Below are positions 27,829-38,189 of a stretch of DNA of 64,000 nucleotides, one piece after another. The DNA is from Oscillospiraceae bacterium. Lineage in GTDB: Bacteria > Bacillota > Clostridia > Oscillospirales > Oscillospiraceae. The stretch covers positions 1-64,000 of the forward strand of contig SVMC01000002.1 in the NCBI GenBank assembly GCA_015067585.1, in the 5' to 3' direction. Made by a program: the position numbers and the translations under genes. The notes beneath the pieces were generated by a model. That model saw only the letters and a list, made by a program, of their open reading frames with translations. It did no database searches and was not told the DNA's origin. Within the stretch, counting starts at the first letter, position 1; each line of letters starts with the position of its first letter.

Positions 27829-27865
27829 ACAGCCGCCCTCCCGGAACTACCGGGAGGGCGGCTGT
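27829..27865 (+). terminator. Strong hairpin after GH43-like gene
   Basis: acagccgccctcccgg-aacta-ccgggagggcggctgt, perfect 16-bp stem, no U-tract. Confidence 0.55.
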
Positions 27866-27867
27866 CG

Positions 27868-29480
27868 TAGGGTGTCAATCGCGGGGAGGGTTCGCCGATC
27901 GGGAGACCGTCCCCTGATTGACCGTACCAGCGGTTACTCCGTAGGGGCGATCATCGATCGCCCGCGTACAGGCTGCGAATTCGCCGGGAATCTCCATGTA
28001 AACGCAGGCATTCCCGCCGGACACCCCGGAGGGGTGTCCCTACGCGCACAATGGCAGATAATACGCAAAATCTTGCAGTATTCATTGTAGGGACAGCCGT
28101 CCCCGGCTGTCCGTGAGCGGTTGCGAATTCGCTGGGAACCTCCGTGTAAACACACCATTTCCCGCCGGACGGCTGGAGGCATCCGCCCCTACGATTGCAC
28201 TGAAGCTGTTGCACCGGTTGAAAGTCTAACCGTAGGGGACGATGCCCACATCGTCCCAAAGGCACCCGGTGGTCAATCGCGGGGACGGTTCGCTGATCGG
28301 CTTGCCGATCGGGGGACTGTCCCCTGATTGACCGTACCAGCGGTTACTCCGTAGGGGCGATCATCGATCGCCCGCGTACAGGCTGCGAATTCGCCGGAAG
28401 CCTCCGTATAAACACACCATTTCCCGCCGGACACCCCGGAGGGGTGTCCCTACGCGCACAATGGCAGATAATACGCAAAATCTTGCAGTTTTCATTGTAG
28501 GGACAGCCGTCCCCGGCTGTCCGTGAGCGGTTGCGATTTCGCCGGAAATCTCCATGTAAACGCAGGCATTCCCGCCGGGCGGCTGGGGGCATCCGCCCCT
28601 ACGATTGCACTGAAGCTGTTGCACCGGTTGAAAGTCTAACCGTAGGGGACGATGCCCACATCGTCCCAAAGGCGCCCGGTGGTCAATCGCGGGGACGGTT
28701 CGCTGATCGGCTTGCCGATCGGGGGACTGTCCCCTGATTGACCGTACCAGCGGTTACTCCGTGGGGGCGATCATCGATCGCCCGCGTACAGGCTGCGAAT
28801 TCGCCGGGAACCTCCGTGTAAACGCAGGCATTCCCGCCGGACACCCCGGAGGGGTGTCCCTACGCGCACAATGGCAGATAATACGCAAAATCTTGCAGAT
28901 TTCATTGTAGGGACAGCCGTCCCCGGCTGTCCGTGAGCGGTTACGAATTCGCCGGAAATCTCCATATAAACGCACCATTTCCCGCCGGGCGGCTGGAGGC
29001 ATCCGCCCCTACGATTGCACTGAAGCTGTTGCACCGGTTGAAAGTCTAACCGTAGGGGACGATGCCCACATCGTCCCAAGGCAGCCGGTGGTCAATCGCG
29101 GGGACCGTTCCCTGATCGGCCCGCCGATCGGGGGACTGTCCCCTGATTGACCGTACCAGCGGTTACTCCGTAGGGGCGATCATCGATCGCCCGCGTACAG
29201 GCTGCGAATTCGCCGGAAATCTCCGTGTAAACGCAGGCATTCCCGCCGGACATCCCGGAGGGGTGTCCCTACGCGCACAATGGCAGATAATACGCAAAAT
29301 CTTGCAGATTTCATTGTAGGGACAGCCGTCCCCGGCTGTCCGTGAGCGGTTGCGAATTCGCCGGAAACCTCCATATAAACGCACCATTTCCCGCCGGGCG
29401 GCTGGGGGCATCCGCCCCTACGATAATCGGTCGCAGATCTAACTGTAGGGGACGATGCCCACATCGTCCCGTGATCGACC
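27868..29480. repeat. ~410-bp tandem array of composite intergenic repeats (about 3.5-4 copies)
   Basis: Marker accgtaccagcggttactccgt begins at 27921, 28331, 28741 and 29150 (periods 410, 410, 409). Confidence 0.95.
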
Positions 29481-29591
29481 ATGAAGGTGCAGAAAAATCT
29501 CTTTCGACCCACCTTTGGGTTGCAAAGCCTGCAGAAAATAGGAGCCTGCTGCGAAACTTGCGTTCGCAGCAGGCTCTTATTTTCATAACTG

Positions 29592-30992
29592 TTACTGCCA
29601 GTAGTCTACCTTATGGGGCAGGTCGATGTTCTTTGCCCGGAAGACAGGCTCTTCGCCGGCGCTGCGCTGGCGTTCAAAGTCCCGCAGGGCGCGCAGGGCG
29701 TACTTGCTGAGAATGATGATCACGGGCATATTGATGATGGTCATACCGCCCATGGTGATGTCGGCAATGTTCCAGAGAAGATCCGCGCTCAGGCCGGCGC
29801 CCAGGAAGATGATGCCGGAGGCTACAATATAATATACGGTTTTGAATGCCTTGCCGGGGGTCCTGCCTAAGATGTAGCGGAAGGTGACATCCACATAGTA
29901 GAGGTTGCCAAGCAAGGTGGTGAAGGCAAAGAGGATCATAGCCACGGTGATGAAGATGGGGCCGAAGCTGCCGAGGCTGGCCTGAATGGAGGCCTGCACA
30001 AAGGGGGCGCCGGACAGGGCTTCCGTGGGCTCTACGCCGGAGGCCATGCACATGAAGCCGGTGGCGGAGCAGACTAAAACGGTGTCGATGAACACGGACA
30101 GCACCTGCACCAGACCCTGCTTTACAGGATGGGCCACCTCCGCGGAAGCGGAGGCATTGGGAGCGGAGCCCACACCTGCTTCATTGCTGAAGAGGCCCCG
30201 CTTGATGCCGTACATGACGCAGGAGCCGGTGAAGCCGCCGAAAATGGCCTCAAAATCAAAGGCACCGGCGAAGATTTCCTTAAAAATGCCGGGAAGCTGG
30301 GGCGCATTCCAGAGGGTGATGCCCAACGCCACCAAAATATAGGCCATGCCCATGAAGGGGACGATCAGGGTGGTGGCGCTGATGATGCGCTTGCCGCCGC
30401 CCATCAGGCAGTAGAAGACGATGGCGGCCAGAACCAGACCAATGATCCAGGGGGATACCCTGGGATCATAGAAGGAATAGGCGGAGAAGGTGGACTGCAG
30501 GTTGTAGGAGGCCAGCATATTGAAGCCGACGCCGTAGGTGAGGATCAGGAACACGGAGAACACGATGGCCAGGGCCTTGTTCTTCAGAGCGGCCTCAATA
30601 TAGTAGGCGGGGCCGCCGTAGCTGCCCTCGGAGCCTTTCTTCTTATAGATCTGGGCCAGCGTGCTCTCCACGAAGGCGGAAGAAGCGCCGATGATGGCAA
30701 TGACCCACATCCAGAACATGGAGCCGAAGCCGCCGAGGCACAGAGCTGTGGAAACGCCCACGATGTTGCCGGTGCCAACACGGGAGGCGGTGGACACCAT
30801 CAGGGCCTGGAAGGAGGAAACGCCCTTGCCGTCCTTGGGCTTTTCCGTGACAGCCCGGAACTGCTCGCCCAGCAGGCGAAACTGCACAAAGCGGGTACGG
30901 ACGGTAAAATACAGACCGCCCAGTACCAGAACAATGATCAGAATATAGGTGTACAGGGCGTCATTGATGGAAGAAATGATACTTTCAAACAT
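29592..30992 (-). CDS. AGCS-family sodium:alanine/glycine symporter
   Basis: FQALMVSTASRVGTGNIVGVSTALCLGGFGSMFWMW; GLFSNEAGVGSAPNASASAEVAHPVKQGLVQ. Confidence 0.9.
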   Translation of the reverse strand: MFESIISSINDALYTYILIIVLVLGGLYFTVRTRFVQFRLLGEQFRAVTEKPKDGKGVSSFQALMVSTASRVGTGNIVGVSTALCLGGFGSMFWMWVIAIIGASSAFVESTLAQIYKKKGSEGSYGGPAYYIEAALKNKALAIVFSVFLILTYGVGFNMLASYNLQSTFSAYSFYDPRVSPWIIGLVLAAIVFYCLMGGGKRIISATTLIVPFMGMAYILVALGITLWNAPQLPGIFKEIFAGAFDFEAIFGGFTGSCVMYGIKRGLFSNEAGVGSAPNASASAEVAHPVKQGLVQVLSVFIDTVLVCSATGFMCMASGVEPTEALSGAPFVQASIQASLGSFGPIFITVAMILFAFTTLLGNLYYVDVTFRYILGRTPGKAFKTVYYIVASGIIFLGAGLSADLLWNIADITMGGMTIINMPVIIILSKYALRALRDFERQRSAGEEPVFRAKNIDLPHKVDYWQ

Positions 30993-31087
30993 AATATTCT
31001 CCTTTTCTCCGTTTTCATTCGAAAAACCTCAGGTATTATATCAGATGCAGAGAAAAGAAGCAATCAAATCATAATAAAAATACTGGG

Positions 31088-32410
31088 TCAATCAGGGAAC
31101 CGTCCCTTGATCGACCGTTTCAGGTCACGCATGGCAGGGTTGTCGATGAGCCTGCCTCCTTCTTCAAAGCGGGAGCCGTGGCAGGGGCAGTCCCAGCTAT
31201 GCTCCGCCGGATTCCAGCGCAGGGCGCAGCCTAAATGAGGGCAGCGCCTTGAGGTGGGGATGAGGTAATCCGCAAAGGTCTCCCCTAAATTGGCGAAAAG
31301 CTGCCCGGTGAGCATACTGCGGGTGGGGGTATAGAGGCCCTTCAGTTCATTTTTTCTGCCCAACGCCAGATCCGTCAGCAGATCGGCCGCCACCATGGAG
31401 GTGGTCATGCCCCATGCGTTGAAGCCGGTGGCGGTGAGCACATGGGGAAAGCCCAGGCTGTAGCGGCCGATATAGGGCACCTCGTCCAGACTCATGCAGT
31501 CCTGATTGGCCCATGCGCAGACTTCCCGGGCCTCCGGGAAGTATTTTTTTGCAAATGCCCGGGGCACAGCGAAGCCGCCGCCTTTCTTCCCGGTGCGGTG
31601 ATCCCCGCCGCCCACCAAGAGAAGATCGCCCCAGTTTCTGAGATAGATTCCCCCGGCGGCATCGTCTTCCAAGGTGCAGCCAAGCTTCGGGGCATTTTCC
31701 AGCGCGATGACGAAGCTGCGCCGCTGATAGAGCTTCATATAATAAAAACCGTGGCGGTTGATGAAGGGGAAATGGGTGGCGATGATGATGCGCCTTGCCC
31801 GGATGCTGCCATGGTTGGTGAGGGCGGTGTGGCCGTGGATCTTCTGCACGAAGGTTTTCTCCCGGATGTTGAGACTTCTTGCAGTTCCGTAGAGGAATTT
31901 CAAGGGATGGAACTGGGCCATATGGGGAAATTCCACCGCCCCCGCCACCCCATGGGGCAAAGGTACCTCGTCCAAAAATCTCGCCCGGAAACCCAGATCC
32001 CGTACCGCCTTGGCCTCCCGCTCCATGCGTCTGCGGTCGGTCATGGAATAGACGATGGAGGGTGCGTCCTCAAAATCGCAGGATATTTCCCGGGAAAGCG
32101 TCCGGAACCGCTCCACCGCCTGCAGATTGGCCTGCAGATACTGACCTGCCCGCTCCTTGCCCCGCTTCTCCATGAGATCGTGATAGATGGCCCCATGCTG
32201 GGCAGAGATCACCGCCGTGGTACCCTTGGTGATCCCGCCGCCAATGCGGCCGCCCTCCACCAAAAGATACCGCGCCCCCAATTCCTGCAGCCGCAGCGCA
32301 CACAAAATCCCCGCCATCCCGCCGCCGATCACCAAAATATCCGTCTCCGTGTCCCCATACAAGGAAGGAAACCGGGGCGGCAAAAGTTCTCGCGTCCAAA
32401 GTTCACTCAT
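31088..32410 (-). CDS. FAD-dependent oxidoreductase with C-terminal Rieske [2Fe-2S] domain
   Basis: DILVIGGGMAGILCALRLQELGARYLLVEGGRIGGGITKGTTAVISAQHG; Rieske CPHLGC...CPCHGSRF. Confidence 0.85.
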   Translation of the reverse strand: MSELWTRELLPPRFPSLYGDTETDILVIGGGMAGILCALRLQELGARYLLVEGGRIGGGITKGTTAVISAQHGAIYHDLMEKRGKERAGQYLQANLQAVERFRTLSREISCDFEDAPSIVYSMTDRRRMEREAKAVRDLGFRARFLDEVPLPHGVAGAVEFPHMAQFHPLKFLYGTARSLNIREKTFVQKIHGHTALTNHGSIRARRIIIATHFPFINRHGFYYMKLYQRRSFVIALENAPKLGCTLEDDAAGGIYLRNWGDLLLVGGGDHRTGKKGGGFAVPRAFAKKYFPEAREVCAWANQDCMSLDEVPYIGRYSLGFPHVLTATGFNAWGMTTSMVAADLLTDLALGRKNELKGLYTPTRSMLTGQLFANLGETFADYLIPTSRRCPHLGCALRWNPAEHSWDCPCHGSRFEEGGRLIDNPAMRDLKRSIKGRFPD

Positions 32411-32469
32411 TTTCCCACATCCTTTTTTGAAATAGTATGCCGCGAGATTTGGCATGCTATCCCGGAAGG

Positions 32470-32815
32470 CCAGTTCCTCTCGTAGGGACAGGTCTCCGGA
32501 CTGTCCGCAGGAAATGTTGTGTTTAAATTGGAGCTGCTGGCGAATTCGCAACCTGTTCACGGACAGCCGGGGACGGCTGTCCCTACGGCAAATCCTGACA
32601 TTCTATGTAAAAGATCACAACACGAACGTAGGGGACGGGTCTCCCGTCCCAAAGAGGCCGATTCCATATCGGAACCATTTAGGGCCGGGAAACCCGGCCC
32701 CTACGGTGAGGCCTGATGGTGCCTGCGTAATACGGCGGGACGATGTGGGCATCGTCCCCTACGATCCGGTCGCGATACTCCTCGTAGGGGCGGATGCCCA
32801 CATCCGCCCGTGCAG
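32470..32815. repeat. Cluster of intergenic palindromic elements
   Basis: gtagggacaggtctccggactgtccg, gacagccggggacggctgtccc, 32628-32703 double hairpin, gacgatgtgggcatcgtccc, ggggcggatgcccacatccgccc. Confidence 0.85.
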
Positions 32816-32870
32816 GATGTGGTTCACGGGAAAATGCCCCGTTTTCTTGGCAAAATGCTTAGATTCCCCC

Positions 32871-32899
32871 TTGTGAATTTGTGGAAAATGTGGTAGACT
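32871..32899 (+). promoter_or_regulatory. Promoter of prfC
   Basis: TTGTGA-N17-TAGACT. Confidence 0.4.
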
Positions 32900-32940
32900 A
32901 ATTCAGATTGAACAATATTTTTACATGGAGGGCTGCCGTT

Positions 32941-34530
32941 ATGGGCCTGAATGAAGAGATCCGCCGCAGGCGGACATTTGCCATCATTTCCCACCCGGAC
33001 GCGGGTAAAACCACCCTGACCGAAAAATTCCTGCTGTACGGCGGCGCCATTGCACAGGCGGGCGCTGTCAAGGGCAAGAAGAACAGCCGTGCCGCCGTGT
33101 CCGACTGGATGGAAATTGAAAAGCAGCGCGGCATTTCCGTCACATCCTCCGTCATGCAGTTCCAGTACGGCGGCTGCTGCATCAACATTCTGGACACCCC
33201 GGGACATCAGGACTTCTCCGAGGACACCTACCGCACCCTCATGGCGGCAGACTCCGCGGTCATGGTCATCGACGGCAGCAAGGGCGTGGAGGCCCAGACC
33301 AGAAAGCTCTTCAAGGTCTGCGCCATGCGCCATATCCCCATTTTCACCTTTATCAACAAGATGGACCGTGAATCCAAGGACCCCTTCGACCTGCTGGACG
33401 AGCTGGAAAAGGAGCTGGGCATCGAGACCTATGCCATGAACTGGCCCATCGGCTCCGGCAAGGAATTTCAGGGCGTTTATGACCGCCAGAAGAGCCGCCT
33501 GCTGTTCTTCTCCGGTGTGTCCGGCAAGAACCGCGCCGACAGTGTAGAGGTTGACCTCTATGATGATGCCGTGGCAGACTTCATCGGTCAGCGTCGCCGG
33601 GAAGCCCTCATTGACGATGTGGAGCTTTTGGGTGCGGGCCGTGATTTCGACATGGATGAGGTTCGTGCCGGTACCCTTTCTCCCGTGTTCTTCGGCAGCG
33701 CTCTGACCAACTTCGGCGTGGAGCCGTTTTTGGAGGAATTCCTCCGCATGACCACCGCTCCCCTGCCCCGCACCGCAGACTGCGGCGAGGTGGATGTATT
33801 CTCCCCGGATTTTTCCGCCTTTGTTTTCAAGATTCAGGCCAACATGAACAAGGCTCATCGTGACCGTCTGGCCTTTATGCGTATCTGCTCCGGCCGCTTC
33901 GAGCGTGACCGGGAATACTACCATGTGCAGGGTGGCCGCAAGCTGCGTCTGAGCCAGCCCCAGCAGCTCATGGCGCAGGAGCGAGAGATCATCGACGAAG
34001 CCTATGCCGGCGACATCATCGGCGTGTTCGATCCCGGCATCTTCTCCATCGGCGATACCATCTGCGTCCCCGGCAAGAAGTTCCGCTTCGCCGGCATCCC
34101 CACCTTTGCTCCGGAGCATTTCTGCCGTGTCAGTCCCCGGGACAGCATGAAGCGCAAGCAGTTCATCAAGGGCACCGAGCAGATCGCACAGGAAGGTGCC
34201 ATTCAGATCTTCAAGGTGCCCAACACCGGTATGGAAGAGGTCATCGTGGGTGTCGTTGGCACCCTGCAGTTTGATGTGTTCCAGCACCGCATGAAGAATG
34301 AGTACGGCGTGGACCTTCGCATGGATTCCATGCCCTATGAGCTTCTGCGGTTTATCACCAAATCCCCGGTGCAGGATCTTTCCGACCTGAACCTGTCCAG
34401 CGATGTAGAGCTGCTGGAGGATTACCGCGGTCACAGCCTTCTGGTGTTCACCTCCGGCTGGGCCATCGACTTCACCATCCGCCGCAATCCCGGTCTGGAG
34501 CTTTCCGAGACCCTGGAGCAGGAGATCTGA
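32941..34530 (+). CDS. prfC: Peptide chain release factor 3
   Basis: RRRTFAIISHPDAGKTTLTEKFLLYGGAI; DTPGHQDFSEDTYRTLMAAD; INKMDRE. Confidence 0.95.
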   Translation: MGLNEEIRRRRTFAIISHPDAGKTTLTEKFLLYGGAIAQAGAVKGKKNSRAAVSDWMEIEKQRGISVTSSVMQFQYGGCCINILDTPGHQDFSEDTYRTLMAADSAVMVIDGSKGVEAQTRKLFKVCAMRHIPIFTFINKMDRESKDPFDLLDELEKELGIETYAMNWPIGSGKEFQGVYDRQKSRLLFFSGVSGKNRADSVEVDLYDDAVADFIGQRRREALIDDVELLGAGRDFDMDEVRAGTLSPVFFGSALTNFGVEPFLEEFLRMTTAPLPRTADCGEVDVFSPDFSAFVFKIQANMNKAHRDRLAFMRICSGRFERDREYYHVQGGRKLRLSQPQQLMAQEREIIDEAYAGDIIGVFDPGIFSIGDTICVPGKKFRFAGIPTFAPEHFCRVSPRDSMKRKQFIKGTEQIAQEGAIQIFKVPNTGMEEVIVGVVGTLQFDVFQHRMKNEYGVDLRMDSMPYELLRFITKSPVQDLSDLNLSSDVELLEDYRGHSLLVFTSGWAIDFTIRRNPGLELSETLEQEI

Positions 34531-34531
34531 G

Positions 34532-35158
34532 ATGAAAGCGGTGATTTTTGATCTGGACGGCACCCTTTGGGATGCCACCGAGGCCCTGCGGGCGGTATGG
34601 GAGCGGGAACTGCACCGCATCGGCATCATGCGACCTTTGACTTTGCAGCACATGATCGGCGGCATGGGCCTTGGCCCGGAAGCACTGGCCCAGCACATGG
34701 CCCCGGAGCTGAAACCCGAAGAAAGAGAGCCCTTCTTCCGCCATGTGACCACGGTGGAGTGCGACTTTATCGTGGAATACGGCGCAAAGCTCTATCCCGG
34801 CCTGAAGGAGACTCTGCGGACACTGGCAAAGGACTACCGTGTCATGATCGCCAGCAACTGCGTGGACGGCTATATCGAAGCCTTCCTGCGCTACACCGGT
34901 CTGGACGATGCGGTGTGCGATTTTCTCCACCCCGGCATGACCGGCCTTCCCAAAGCGGACAATATCCGCCTTCTAATGGAGCGAAACGGCATCGAGGAAG
35001 CTGTCATGGTGGGCGACACCATTCTGGATTACGAAGCCGCCTGCGGCGCGGAAGTTCCCTTCGTCTTCGCCGCCTACGGCTTCGGTCAGGTGGACGAGGC
35101 CAAATGGCGCATCGACAGCCTTACCCAGCTTCCCGCTCTTCTTCCCGGTATTCTTTGA
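34532..35158 (+). CDS. HAD-superfamily hydrolase
   Basis: MKAVIFDLDGTLWDATEALR; VMVGDTILDYEAACGAEVPFVF. Confidence 0.85.
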   Translation: MKAVIFDLDGTLWDATEALRAVWERELHRIGIMRPLTLQHMIGGMGLGPEALAQHMAPELKPEEREPFFRHVTTVECDFIVEYGAKLYPGLKETLRTLAKDYRVMIASNCVDGYIEAFLRYTGLDDAVCDFLHPGMTGLPKADNIRLLMERNGIEEAVMVGDTILDYEAACGAEVPFVFAAYGFGQVDEAKWRIDSLTQLPALLPGIL

Positions 35159-35164
35159 TGATAA

Positions 35165-35206
35165 GACCCGACCTGAACACAGGATTTCCTGCATTCAGGC
35201 CGGGTT
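35165..35206. terminator. Bidirectional terminator between convergent genes
   Basis: acccgacctgaa...ttcaggccgggttgttgtttt. Confidence 0.6.
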
Positions 35207-35212
35207 GTTGTT

Positions 35213-36442
35213 TTATTCAAAGGCCCATTCGCCCTTTCGGAAAATGGGGATGGTTTCGCCGTCTTCGGTTTCCGCGTCGATGTTGAGGCCCGCGTAGCCG
35301 ATCATGAAGTCCTCATGCACCATGGAATCATTGACGCCAAGGGCGCGGCATTCTTCCAAAGTGCGGTTTTCAAAATCCTCAATGGTGTCCGCAAAACCCA
35401 TGCCCAATGCCAGATGGCAGGCGGCATTTTCGTCGAACAGGGTGTTGAGGAACATCAGACCCATTTCGCTGATGGGGGAGCTGTTGGGCACTAAGGCGCA
35501 TTCGCCAAGGTAGGCGCTGCCCTCGTCCATGCCGATGAGGCGGCCTAAAAGCGCCTCGTTCTTCTCCGCGTGCCATTCCACGGCTTTTCCCTCTTTAAAA
35601 CGGATCCAGAAATCCTCAATGAGCTGACCCTGATAGGAAAGAGGCTTGGTGGCGTACACGATGCCCTCTGCCTTGCCCCGCATGGGGGTGATGAAGCATT
35701 CCTCGGAGGGGATATTGGGGTTAAATACGATGTTCTGCAGGCTCTTTTCGCTGCCGCCGGAGAATCTTGCTTCGGGGATCATGCCCACCCACAGGTCGGT
35801 GCCGTTGTCCCCGTAGTAATGAAGGGAGCGGAGCTTTCGCTGATTGAGATAATCGCAGCGGCTGTGAAGGGTCTGATTGTGGTTTTCCCATGCCCCGGCG
35901 GGGTCGTCACCGTCTGCTCTGGCGGCTTTCAGGATGGCTTCCCACAGGGCCTTTTCGGCAGAGCTTGCTCTGAGGCCGGGGAAGAGCTTCTTCGCCCATG
36001 CCTTGCCCGGCACCGCGGCGATGCACCACTGGTAGCGGTTTTCGATCTTGTCCCGATAGGGCTTGATGATGGGATAGCGGGCGGCTTGCGCCTTGGCTAA
36101 TTTTTCCTGATTCACACCTTTCAGACCATCCGGGTCATCGGAGAGAAGATAAATGCGGCAGGGCAGCTCGTCCACATAGTGCTGCCAGCGGGCCTTTTGC
36201 TCCTCCGTCACGGTGCCAAGGGTCTTGGCGCTCTGGTGGCGCACATGGAGCTTGGTGAGGCTCTGGTATTCCCAGTCCACCGTCACCTTAGCAGCGCCCG
36301 CCCGATAGGCTTCCTCCACCACCATGGCCACAAATTCCGGCTGATCCAGCCCGGCGGCAATGAAGACCTCCTGTCCCTTTTGCACATTCACCCCGGTACG
36401 GACAATCAGCCGGGCATAATTTCTAAGGGTCGTCTTTTTCAA
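35213..36442 (-). CDS. M29-type aminopeptidase
   Basis: LRNYARLIVRTGVNVQKGQEVFIAAGLDQPEFVAMVVEEAYRAGA; TTG start preceded by aaggagga. Confidence 0.85.
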   Translation of the reverse strand: MKKTTLRNYARLIVRTGVNVQKGQEVFIAAGLDQPEFVAMVVEEAYRAGAAKVTVDWEYQSLTKLHVRHQSAKTLGTVTEEQKARWQHYVDELPCRIYLLSDDPDGLKGVNQEKLAKAQAARYPIIKPYRDKIENRYQWCIAAVPGKAWAKKLFPGLRASSAEKALWEAILKAARADGDDPAGAWENHNQTLHSRCDYLNQRKLRSLHYYGDNGTDLWVGMIPEARFSGGSEKSLQNIVFNPNIPSEECFITPMRGKAEGIVYATKPLSYQGQLIEDFWIRFKEGKAVEWHAEKNEALLGRLIGMDEGSAYLGECALVPNSSPISEMGLMFLNTLFDENAACHLALGMGFADTIEDFENRTLEECRALGVNDSMVHEDFMIGYAGLNIDAETEDGETIPIFRKGEWAFE

Positions 36443-36467
36443 ATGAGTGTTCCTCCTTATATCGGAT

Positions 36468-36527
36468 GTCAATCGGGGGACGGTTCCTTGATTGACAAGT
36501 CAATCGAGGAACCGTCCCCCGATTGAC
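36468..36527. repeat. ~60-bp palindrome family (GTCAATC...GATTGAC)
   Basis: gtcaatcgggggacggttccttgattgacaagtcaatcgaggaaccgtcccccgattgac. Confidence 0.9.
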
Positions 36528-36547
36528 CGAAAGTTCTGTGGTCAAAA

Positions 36548-37225
36548 TCAAAGGATTTCCTTCAGCTCTTCCAATTTATAGATCGTATAATCCGGCTGGA
36601 TATCCTCTCTTGCGGGGCGGTTTCGATAGTTGAACCAGCAGGTGGCGATGCCGGCGTTTTTGCCGCCTAAAATATCGGAGCTGAGGCTGTCGCCCACGAT
36701 GATGGCCTCCTCGGGGCGGAAGCCGGGGATGCGGGCGAAGCAGTAGTCAAAGTATTCCCGCTCCGGCTTATGATAACCGGTGCGCTCGGAAATAAACACA
36801 TCGTCAAAGTGGGGCAGAATGCCGGAGCTTGCCAGACGGGAATCCTGCGTTGCCGCCACACCGTTGGAGGCGATGTACAGGTGATATTTGGGGGAAAGAT
36901 AGGCGATGATGTCCTCCGCGCCCTCCACAAAGAAGTGACTCTCGCCCAAAAGGGCCTGATAGACATCCTCCACCTCCTGCGGGTCGAGGTCCACATCCAG
37001 CTCGGCAAACAGCAACTCAAAGCGCTCAATGAGAACTCTGGCTCTGGTGATCTCGCCCCGCTCCAGCCGCTCCCAGCAGCTCTGATTGATGCCGCTGTAC
37101 AGGGCGATCAGCTCATCGGTGGGGTCGAGGCCGAACTGTTTGAAGGTCTTGGTGATGGCCTGACGCTCGGTTTTCAGAAAATCTAAAATGGTATCGTCGG
37201 TGTCCAAAAATACATATTTATACAT
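36548..37225 (-). CDS. HAD-superfamily hydrolase, YjjG-type
   Basis: MYKYVFLDTDDTILDFLKTERQAITKTFKQFGL. Confidence 0.85.
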   Translation of the reverse strand: MYKYVFLDTDDTILDFLKTERQAITKTFKQFGLDPTDELIALYSGINQSCWERLERGEITRARVLIERFELLFAELDVDLDPQEVEDVYQALLGESHFFVEGAEDIIAYLSPKYHLYIASNGVAATQDSRLASSGILPHFDDVFISERTGYHKPEREYFDYCFARIPGFRPEEAIIVGDSLSSDILGGKNAGIATCWFNYRNRPAREDIQPDYTIYKLEELKEIL

Positions 37226-38084
37226 TGTGTTCCCTCCGGTAGATCTCATTGGCGATGGCGGCAAAGGCGGGAATGTCCATGGTCTCACAGCGCACCGTGG
37301 GTGCGTGGCCGCAGGCTTCCAGCACCTCGGCGATGCCGGCCTTGCCCAGCTTGGGGAAGGCGCTGCCCAAGGCATTGCAGGCGGTCTTTCTTCGCATGGC
37401 GAAGCCGCCCCGGACGGTACGGAAGAAATATCCCTCGTCCAAAAGCTCGCAGGGCGGTTCCTCCCGCATGGTCAGACGGATGACGCTGGAGGTCACCTTG
37501 GGCTGGGGGATGAAGCAGTGGGGCGGCACATCAAACAAAAGCTCCGGCCGGCTGTAATACTGGCAGAACACGGAAAAAGCGGAATACTCCCCATCTCCCG
37601 CGGGCGCGCAGATGCGTTGGGCCACCTCCTTCTGCACCATCACCGTCACCTGAGAGAACAGGCGGCTTTCCAAAAGGGCGCTCAAGATGGGGGATGTAAT
37701 GTAGTAAGGCAGGTTGGCACAGGCCATGGGCTTTTTGTCCGGGAACTGCTCGCTGACTAATTTTTGCAGATCCAGCTTCAGCACATCGCCGTAGACGATG
37801 GATAAATTGTCGAATTCTCCAAGGGTCTGGGCCAGAATGGGCTTGAGAGAGGTGTCCACCTCCACGGCGCACACCTTGCCCGCCCGGAGGCACAGCTCCT
37901 TCGTCAGGCAGCCGATGCCGGGACCCACCTCCAGAACGCCGCAGCTTTCATCCACCCCGGATTCTTCCGCGATTCGGGCAGGTACCCACCCCTGCGTCAG
38001 AAAATTCTGCCCCTTGGCCTTGGAAAAATGAAACCCATGGGCCGCTAATAATGCCTTGATCTGATTGATGTCACATAAATCCAT
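37218..38084 (-). CDS. rsmA: 16S rRNA (A1518/A1519) dimethyltransferase
   Basis: FSKAKGQNFLTQGWVPARIAEESGVDESCGVLEVGPGIGCLTKELCLRAGKVCAVEVD; ACANLPYYITSPIL. Confidence 0.93.
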   Translation of the reverse strand: MDLCDINQIKALLAAHGFHFSKAKGQNFLTQGWVPARIAEESGVDESCGVLEVGPGIGCLTKELCLRAGKVCAVEVDTSLKPILAQTLGEFDNLSIVYGDVLKLDLQKLVSEQFPDKKPMACANLPYYITSPILSALLESRLFSQVTVMVQKEVAQRICAPAGDGEYSAFSVFCQYYSRPELLFDVPPHCFIPQPKVTSSVIRLTMREEPPCELLDEGYFFRTVRGGFAMRRKTACNALGSAFPKLGKAGIAEVLEACGHAPTVRCETMDIPAFAAIANEIYRREHNV

Positions 38085-38144
38085 AGTTTTCTCCTAAGCG
38101 GGATCAATCAGGGGACGGTCCCCCGATTGATGGTGCTGGTTTAC

Positions 38145-38180
38145 AAAAACCGCCGAAAACGATCTCGTTTCCGGCGGTAT
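38145..38180 (-). terminator. Terminator after murA
   Basis: Minus strand accgccggaaacgagatcgttttcggcggtttttg. Confidence 0.65.
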
Positions 38181-38189
38181 GGTTCATGA

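Noticed and set aside
27868-29480. CRISPR array
   Set aside because: Unit is ~410 bp with no short direct repeat/unique spacer alternation and no cas genes.
27934-29586. Series of near-identical 82-110 aa ORFs (MPPAARRE..., MGRCGHRPLRLDF...)
   Set aside because: They are translations of the 410-bp repeat array; no RBS or conserved coding signal, similarity is at DNA level including palindromes.
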